A DNA stretch of 11,402 nucleotides from positions 1 to 11,402 of the forward strand of contig CAKVIS010000052.1 of assembly GCA_934754415.1 (NCBI GenBank). The letters are read 5' to 3'. The notes beneath the pieces were generated by a model. That model saw nothing but the letters and a program-made list of their open reading frames with translations, was not told the origin of the DNA and searched no databases. Positions 7,194 through 11,402 of the stretch are shown piece after piece. The number at the start of each line of letters is the position of its first letter. Position 1 is the first letter of the stretch. This DNA is from an uncultured Bulleidia sp. (GTDB taxonomy: Bacteria > Bacillota_I > Bacilli_A > Erysipelotrichales > Erysipelotrichaceae). A program made the translations under genes and the position numbers.

Positions 7194-7225
7194 ATAAGTT
7201 ATCTGCAAAGATAGCTTATTTTTTT
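7194..7225 (+). terminator. Intrinsic terminator of the 56-residue ORF
   Basis: ATAAGTTATC (7194-7203) pairs with GATAGCTTAT (7210-7219) over ten bases with one wobble pair, around a six-base loop, followed by a T-run to 7225. Confidence 0.85.
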
Positions 7226-7303
7226 ATGCTGTCTTAGTGATGTTATTGACAGATGATGTTTCCTATGCAAATGTATTAATAGAAATATTCTTTTTCGTAT
7301 ATC

Positions 7304-7309
7304 TATAAT
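7304..7309 (+). promoter_or_regulatory. Perfect -10 hexamer upstream of the lipoprotein gene
   Basis: TATAAT lies 33 bases before the lipoprotein ATG, giving a start site near 7316 and a leader of about 26 bases. No good -35 is found at 16-18 bases. A consensus TTGACA occurs at 7246-7251 but is far too distant to pair with it, and has no good -10 of its own. Confidence 0.4.
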
Positions 7310-7341
7310 TTGCATTTTATTGTTTATAAAGGAGAAACCTT

Positions 7342-8718
7342 ATGAAAAATGTGTTCAGGATAAGTACAGTATTATGTATTTTCATTATATGCATAACAGG
7401 ATGCACTAGTAATAATAAATCTTCTAACTTCGGAGGTGCCCCTATGGAATTTACAAGTTTTAAATTAACTGAATCTGGTACTACTGCTCAGAATTATGTA
7501 TATGAGGGATATACAACGGATTCTGGTGTATATCTGGAATATGCTGTTACTGAATCTTTCTGGGATCAGGAAACTAATGAATATACAGAACATCGAGCTG
7601 TTATACGCTCTATAGATGGTGATAAAGAACTTTATCAGAAAATCTGTGAGATTATGGGAAACTGCAGAGTGAATACATGGCAAGGGTTTCATGGAGCTAA
7701 TCCTGGAGATGTTCTGGATGGCAGTTCTATGAGTTTTGAAGCACTATTAGCAGATGGAACTGAAATTACTGCCAGTGGCAGTAATCATTTTCCTGAGAAT
7801 TACGGAATTTTAAAAAATGCACTACATGAATGCATGAATAAAGCCAAAGTAACGGATACTCATTTTACAGATGGAACGTATGAAATAACATTGCCTGAAA
7901 GCTGGATTGGTCTTGTAAACGTTACTTATTCTGAAGGACTGGTATCTTTTTCAGTTGAAAAAACTGATACTAAAGAACTTTCTTTCCTGATTATTGACAA
8001 TACAGGCATTGGATATTCTTCAGAATCTTATCCTGGAAGAGTAGCTGCTGGAAGACTTATATCAGATGACGATCAACGTTTCATCACTATACGAGATAAT
8101 TATTCTATTCAAGATTATAAAGATAAAGTAACTCCTGATGTATTTGCGTTATCAAAGACATATGAAAAGGATAAACAAGCTATTCTTGATAGCCTTCATG
8201 GTATTCATGGCTATACTTTTTATCCGGAAGATGGATCGATATTATATCTTTCTGACGCAACTGAACTTTCTGAAAATGCCAAAAGTCTCTGGTTATATTT
8301 CAACTTTGCGGGAGAGTATTCTGCAGGTGAAGAACCTGTCACTATTGATAACAGACACTATATCCCTATGAATTCACCGTATGGATATATGTATACCATT
8401 GAACAGTTAAAAGAAACTTTCCTGCAGGTATTTTCTGAAGAATTAACAGATACAATCCTGCAACAGGCAATACAAAATAAAGATATTATGGAGTATAACG
8501 ACAGTGTATATGTAGCCTGTAAGAAAAAAACAGGCAATGATTCTTATCATAGCTGGGTAGAAAGTGTTAAAGATAATATGGATGGAACTTTTGCAGTGGT
8601 TATGGCTGTTAAGCAAATGGGAAATCAGGAAATGTTATACATTGATTTTCCTGTAGAAAAAAATACTGATGGAAGATTTGTTTTTACAGAATTTCCATAT
8701 TGGCAAATGTCTGAATAG
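7342..8718 (+). CDS. Secreted lipoprotein of unknown function
   Basis: A 458-residue protein with a type II signal peptide: a basic MKNVFR start, a hydrophobic core, and lipobox ITGC with the lipidated cysteine at residue 21. The mature protein begins with a flexible Ser/Asn stretch and should be anchored to the outer face of the membrane. The first half holds a segment (W-Q-G-F, then VLDGSSMSFEALLADG, TASGSN and FPENYG) of a type I recall from many Bacillota lipoproteins, followed by GTYEITLPESWIG, a beta-rich module also seen in such proteins. The C-terminal part, from about residue 330 (YTIEQLKETFLQVFSEEL), vaguely resembles IseA-type extracellular modules. No catalytic motif is recognised. 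AAGGAG (7329-7334) is seven bases before the ATG. It appears monocistronic. A role at the cell surface is all that can be inferred. Confidence 0.85.
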   Translation: MKNVFRISTVLCIFIICITGCTSNNKSSNFGGAPMEFTSFKLTESGTTAQNYVYEGYTTDSGVYLEYAVTESFWDQETNEYTEHRAVIRSIDGDKELYQKICEIMGNCRVNTWQGFHGANPGDVLDGSSMSFEALLADGTEITASGSNHFPENYGILKNALHECMNKAKVTDTHFTDGTYEITLPESWIGLVNVTYSEGLVSFSVEKTDTKELSFLIIDNTGIGYSSESYPGRVAAGRLISDDDQRFITIRDNYSIQDYKDKVTPDVFALSKTYEKDKQAILDSLHGIHGYTFYPEDGSILYLSDATELSENAKSLWLYFNFAGEYSAGEEPVTIDNRHYIPMNSPYGYMYTIEQLKETFLQVFSEELTDTILQQAIQNKDIMEYNDSVYVACKKKTGNDSYHSWVESVKDNMDGTFAVVMAVKQMGNQEMLYIDFPVEKNTDGRFVFTEFPYWQMSE

Positions 8719-8743
8719 TCTTTCTTTACTTATATATGTTTCA

Positions 8744-8772
8744 TTGTGAAAAGAATATATTTCCTTTAGAAT
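8744..8772 (+). promoter_or_regulatory. Promoter of the adenine-deaminase-like gene
   Basis: TTGTGA (8744-8749) and TAGAAT (8767-8772) are 17 bases apart and match sigma-A consensus at most positions. Transcription would start near 8779, leaving a leader of about 22 bases before ATG 8801. That leaves no room for a purine riboswitch. Confidence 0.6.
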
Positions 8773-8787
8773 ATGTGTTGTATGGAT

Positions 8788-8791
8788 GGAG
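8788..8791 (+). promoter_or_regulatory. Ribosome binding site that fixes the deaminase start
   Basis: GGAG lies nine bases before ATG 8801 and overlaps the second codon of the earlier in-frame ATG 8786, which lacks a Shine-Dalgarno and would lie only about seven bases from the predicted transcription start. Confidence 0.6.
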
Positions 8792-8800
8792 AAAACGAAT

Positions 8801-10564
8801 ATGTTACAGAATATTGCGGATACAATGCTTGAAAAACATGAATATGATGTTGTGTTTCAGAACGTTCAGATTGTAAATGTTTATAATGACACAATAGCAA
8901 AAGGGGAAATAGGTGTCATTGAAGGTAAAATAGGGGAAATAGCGTATAACGGAAAACACTTAAAAGCTAAAAGATATATTGATGGTAAGAATGCATATGC
9001 CCTGCCTGGGTTTATTGATTCTCATATGCATCTTGAAAGCAGTATGTTAACACCAAATCATTTTGCTGAAATTGCTTTATCCTGTGGTACAACAACAGTT
9101 GCTGCGGATCCTCATGAAATTGCAAATGTCATGGGAATTAAAGGCGTAGAAAGTCTTGTGGAAGCATGCTTGAATCTGCCATTAAATGTATTTGTTTTTG
9201 CACCATCTACAATTCCTTCTTTACCGGGTTTTGAAACATCTGGTTTTGATGTAACTAATAAAGAAATGGAAGAGATGTTAAAACTGAATGGTGTCATCGG
9301 ACTTGGAGAAGTCATGGACTTTAACGCAGTCAGTCATGGAGAAAAAAGGATGATTGATATTATTCAGGCCGCTTCTGATAAAGGGGTACTACTTGATGGA
9401 CATGTAGCTTCTTTAACAGGTAAAGATCTACAGATATTCAGAGCTATGGGAATTGACAGTGATCATACTCTTGACTCAGCTGAAAAGTTATCAGAGGAAC
9501 TTTCTTTAGGCTTTACTGTTCAGGTACAGGAGAGCAAACTCAATGCAGAGTTAGTGAAAGCAATGAATGAGGCTGTGGTAAATGATCGTATCTGTATTGT
9601 AACGGATGATGTTCCATTACCAAGATTAATGGAACATGGACATATGAATTACGTTGTAGAAAGAACAATTGAACTAGGCCTTGATCCACTTAAAGCCATT
9701 CGATTTGCAACTATTAATGGAGCATCAAGACTTCGTTTATATCATTCTGGTGCTATTGCTCCAGGCAATGATGCAGATATTCAGCTGGTAAAGGACTTAA
9801 GACGTCCTAAAGCAGAAGTAGTTATGAAAGACGGGATTGTTGTATATGAGAATAATTCATTTAAAGTAACTATTCCTTCCTATACAATTCCTGAAGACTT
9901 AAAAGGATCTGTAAATGTCAAAGAAGTTAAACCAGAAGATTTTAAAGTATATGTATCCGTACCAGAAGGATTTAAGGGTGGTACAGCAACCATAAATGTT
10001 ATGCAGCAGGATAGTGCTTCTGTATATACAATACCTGTAAAAAAAGAAGTAAATATCTCTGAAGAGCATAATGGACGTGCTGTTGTAGAAACTAAGCCAT
10101 ACTTGAAAATGGCTGTATTTAATCGTTATGGAACTTATCAGCATAGTTTAGGTATCATTAATGGCATGGATAATGTTCATGGAGCAATAGCTCTGACGTA
10201 TGGACATGATTGTCATAATTTAACTGTATATGGCGGTAATGACGAAGATATGGCATTAGCAGCTAATGAAGTCGCAAAATGCAATGGTGGTATATGTGCA
10301 GTTATGAACCAGAAAGTAGTATCTTTGATTCCTTTACCAATGGCAGGGCTCTTATCCGATTTATCTCCTGAAGATTTATATAAAGAAATGAAGCAGTTGA
10401 TAATCAATTCAGATAAAATGGGATTTCATCATGAAAATCTTTTAACTTTCCTGACTTTAATGACATTAGCGGTATATCCTGAAATTAAGTTATCTGACAA
10501 AGGTTTAATAGATGTTATTAACAAGAAATTTATGCCTTTAGTAGAAAACATACAAGAACAATGA
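8801..10564 (+). CDS. Adenine deaminase family amidohydrolase (divergent Ade)
   Basis: A 587-residue protein, the usual length for Ade (B. subtilis AdeC about 577), which hydrolyses adenine to hypoxanthine and ammonia in purine salvage. An N-terminal beta domain (VQIVNVYNDTI) leads to a metal-dependent TIM-barrel. The likely metal ligands are all present: H75 and H77 (SHMHLE), E170 (GLGEVMD), H201 (DGH), H222 (SDH) and D269 (TDD). ADPHEIANVMGI and GHMNYVVERTIELG also match the family. The C-terminal Ade domain shows YGHDCHNLTVYGGNDEDMA and SLIPLPMAGLLSD. Several signature loops differ from canonical Ade as I recall it: PSTIPSLPGFE for PSCVPATPFE, DGHVASLTGKDL for DGHAPGLSGKDL, and VQVQES for the IREGS loop. 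Family membership is firm; adenine as substrate is likely but not certain. It has its own promoter and terminator, and no purine permease is adjacent. Confidence 0.85.
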   Translation: MLQNIADTMLEKHEYDVVFQNVQIVNVYNDTIAKGEIGVIEGKIGEIAYNGKHLKAKRYIDGKNAYALPGFIDSHMHLESSMLTPNHFAEIALSCGTTTVAADPHEIANVMGIKGVESLVEACLNLPLNVFVFAPSTIPSLPGFETSGFDVTNKEMEEMLKLNGVIGLGEVMDFNAVSHGEKRMIDIIQAASDKGVLLDGHVASLTGKDLQIFRAMGIDSDHTLDSAEKLSEELSLGFTVQVQESKLNAELVKAMNEAVVNDRICIVTDDVPLPRLMEHGHMNYVVERTIELGLDPLKAIRFATINGASRLRLYHSGAIAPGNDADIQLVKDLRRPKAEVVMKDGIVVYENNSFKVTIPSYTIPEDLKGSVNVKEVKPEDFKVYVSVPEGFKGGTATINVMQQDSASVYTIPVKKEVNISEEHNGRAVVETKPYLKMAVFNRYGTYQHSLGIINGMDNVHGAIALTYGHDCHNLTVYGGNDEDMALAANEVAKCNGGICAVMNQKVVSLIPLPMAGLLSDLSPEDLYKEMKQLIINSDKMGFHHENLLTFLTLMTLAVYPEIKLSDKGLIDVINKKFMPLVENIQEQ

Positions 10565-10657
10565 ATATAGTGGTGTGAGATTTTTAGAGAAGATAAGAAT
10601 GATTAATATAGTTCGTTTACTGTTGTTTTCCATCTTGAAAAGAAAACAAGTTGCTGC

Positions 10658-10688
10658 AAAATTCACTTATTTGAGGTGAATTTTTTTT
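10658..10688 (+). terminator. Terminator downstream of the deaminase gene
   Basis: AAAATTCAC (10658-10666) pairs perfectly with GTGAATTTT (10676-10684) around a nine-base loop, with eight T residues (10681-10688). It is 93 bases past the deaminase stop codon, with no gene between. Confidence 0.82.
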
Positions 10689-10786
10689 CGAATTTCCAAC
10701 TCGAACAGAAAACATACTTGAAAAGGCACGTATGTCTTTCATTTTCATATCATTAAGAAGAAATTTTTCAATCACTGGCTGTATAA

Positions 10787-10918
10787 TATTTCTATGCGAT
10801 ATACACATCATCAGATAATACTTGCACTGTCTCTCCTGCCCTGAATTGGTCGGAGAACACTGAGCAGATTTCTTATTCCATACAGGAAGATTTTGACAAA
10901 TGGATACATTCAGACTGA
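10787..10918 (+). pseudogene. Possible 3' remnant of a lost gene
   Basis: A frame with no start codon, open after TAA 10784-10786, encodes 43 residues to TGA 10916-10918. They include YTSSDNTCTVSPALNWS and SYSIQEDFDKWIHSD. Composition and codon choice look protein-like. A strong terminator begins 29 bases after the stop, as at a real gene end. I do not recognise the family, and chance openness over 43 codons cannot be excluded. Confidence 0.25.
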
Positions 10919-10947
10919 AAGTTTATCGCACTATTTTATAAAATATG

Positions 10948-10991
10948 ATCCGTTAACTTTTTAATCCTGGAAGAAAGCTGACGGATTTTTT
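10948..10991 (+). terminator. Strong terminator without an intact upstream gene
   Basis: ATCCGTTAACTTT (10948-10960) pairs with AAAGCTGACGGAT (10974-10986) with one mismatch and one wobble, around a 13-base loop, followed by six T residues (10986-10991). No intact plus-strand gene ends just before it. Confidence 0.8.
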
Positions 10992-11018
10992 GTGCTTATT
11001 GACGTACAAATGGTGGTG

Positions 11019-11067
11019 TACCCTGTTAAATAACATCATGTGTACTACTTCGTTATTTAACAGGGTA
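11019..11067. repeat. Perfect 16-bp inverted repeat
   Basis: TACCCTGTTAAATAAC (11019-11034) and GTTATTTAACAGGGTA (11052-11067) are exact inverted copies separated by 17 bases. No T-run follows on either strand, so it is not a standard terminator. It may be a protein-binding dyad, a recombination or transposon end structure, or an RNA stem-loop. It stands out from the surrounding sequence. Confidence 0.9.
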
Positions 11068-11110
11068 GAGGTCAATTGCACATTGAATATAAGAATTGAC
11101 TGGCAGGAAG

Positions 11111-11139
11111 TTTTAATCCGCTGATTATTCATATATACT
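11111..11139 (+). promoter_or_regulatory. Possible promoter of the right-edge membrane ORF
   Basis: TTTTAA (11111-11116) and TATACT (11134-11139) are 17 bases apart, the same hexamers and spacing as proposed for smc. The leader to GTG 11290 would be about 145 bases long and would hold the short direct repeats. The -35 is weak. Confidence 0.25.
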
Positions 11140-11193
11140 TGATTCAGAAAGATAAATCGGGATATGCCTTTTGCATAAAAAAGTGTTATTTTA

Positions 11194-11267
11194 GTTCCGC
11201 AACCGTTCGCAACCAAAGAAATATCATGATAATTGGTGGTAGCAACCATGAAATTTCGCTATCATGA
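11194..11267. repeat. Short direct repeats ahead of the right-edge ORF
   Basis: GTTCCGCAACC (11194-11204) and GTTCGCAACC (11205-11214) are tandem near-copies, and a third GCAACC occurs at 11242-11247. TATCATGA occurs twice (11222-11229 and 11260-11267). ATTTCG and CGAAAT form a short inverted pair near 11253-11278. They lie in the presumed leader of the next ORF and could be regulator sites or RNA structure. Confidence 0.4.
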
Positions 11268-11289
11268 AGTCACGAAATGAGGTGATTAA

Positions 11290-11402
11290 GTGAAATATGA
11301 TTTTTTAGGAGTTATTGTTTTTGGCATTGTACTGCTAATCGGGGTGGCGGTGATAGCGGCATTTATCACTGTGGGAATTTTCCTCATAAGAGCATTGAGT
11401 AG
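11290..11402 (+). CDS. Small hydrophobic membrane protein, 5' end (runs off right edge)
   Basis: A GTG start (11290) follows GAGGTG (11279-11284) by five bases, a standard Bacillota arrangement. The 37 visible codons begin MKYDFLGVIVFGIVLL and continue with an unbroken hydrophobic stretch to GIFLIRALS. This predicts one long transmembrane helix (about residues 5-33) followed by a positive residue. The end is outside the window, so it may be a small single-pass protein or the N-terminus of a larger membrane protein. Family unknown. Confidence 0.6.
   Translation, partial: MKYDFLGVIVFGIVLLIGVAVIAAFITVGIFLIRALS

Larger units (their letters stand above)
10689..11289. other. Structured intergenic region without an intact gene
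   Basis: About 600 bases (about 725 counting from the deaminase stop) carry no ORF on either strand that combines a start, a ribosome binding site and a recognisable product. The region holds a possible gene remnant (10787-10918), a good terminator (10948-10991), a perfect 16-bp inverted repeat (11019-11067), a possible promoter (11111-11139) and short direct repeats (11194-11267) before the final ORF. It looks like a site of past gene loss or insertion. Confidence 0.55.

Noticed and set aside
8786..8800. Earlier ATG for the deaminase gene
   Set aside because: No Shine-Dalgarno, and too close to the predicted transcription start; GGAG at 8788 serves ATG 8801.
8719..8800. Purine riboswitch ahead of the adenine-deaminase-like gene
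   Set aside because: The predicted leader is only about 22 bases and no three-way junction motif is visible.
10617..10811. Minus-strand ORF of 64 codons (contains QPVIEKFLLNDMKMKD)
   Set aside because: The residue pattern is fairly protein-like, but there is no Shine-Dalgarno at a usable distance, no recognised family, and it overlaps the deaminase terminator. It could be an old remnant; too weak to list as a gene.
11019..11067. The 16-bp inverted repeat as an integron attC site or a terminator
   Set aside because: The core GTTRRRY/RYYYAAC arrangement and the imperfect arms of attC are not present, and there is no T-run for termination.
10953..11249. Minus-strand ORF of 98 codons
   Set aside because: It runs through both the 16-bp inverted repeat and a plus-strand terminator, has odd composition and no ribosome binding site.
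1..11402. CRISPR arrays, tRNA or rRNA genes, complete insertion sequences
   Set aside because: No regularly spaced repeats, no tRNA cloverleaf with a T-loop consensus and no rRNA-like stretch were seen on reading; only one transposon gene end is present.

Overview
The window is AT-rich bacterial chromosome. It has strong Shine-Dalgarno sites, intrinsic terminators with T-runs, a GTG start, and TGA used as a stop (smc, the 56-codon ORF, the adenine-deaminase-like gene), so the code is not the Mollicute one. The cluster smc-ftsY-ylxM is typical of Bacillota. The SMC protein is only 982 residues, a size I associate with Mollicutes and their Erysipelotrichia relatives. My best guess is a gut-type Erysipelotrichia bacterium; this is inference, not proof.

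Left edge (1-375): the 5' end of a TnpB-like transposon gene reads leftwards off the window, with a bulged hairpin in its leader. On the plus strand a short 3' fragment of an unidentified gene (193-342) ends at a good terminator. The simplest reading is an IS605/IS1341-type element lying beside, or inserted into, a host gene upstream of smc.

Core operon (about 395-6857): an extended -10 promoter precedes smc (chromosome organisation), ftsY (SRP receptor GTPase), ylxM (SRP-associated helix-turn-helix protein), ackA (acetate kinase) and an nrnA-like DHH/DHHA1 phosphoesterase. The genes overlap or nearly touch (10-11 nt at the ftsY/ylxM joint, 8 nt at ylxM/ackA, 1 nt gap at ackA/nrnA). The run ends at a terminator built partly from the last codons and stop of nrnA. 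The expected ffh gene after ylxM is absent; ackA-nrnA occupies its place. The operon therefore joins chromosome folding, membrane targeting, acetate/ATP metabolism and nano-RNA or pAp turnover.

Middle (6858-8718): an orphan 56-residue ORF with a consensus SD and its own terminator, then a 458-residue lipoprotein of unknown function with a clear lipobox.

Right part (8719-11402): an adenine-deaminase-family amidohydrolase with its own promoter and terminator. It keeps all metal ligands but differs at several family signature loops. About 720 nt without a convincing intact gene follow. They hold a terminator lacking an intact gene, a possible gene remnant, a perfect 16-bp inverted repeat and short direct repeats. 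The window ends in the first 37 codons of a small hydrophobic protein starting at GTG 11290.

I found no clear new multi-gene system. The best leads are the orphan 56-residue gene, the structured right-hand intergenic region with its membrane ORF, the divergent deaminase and the rewired ylxM-ackA junction.
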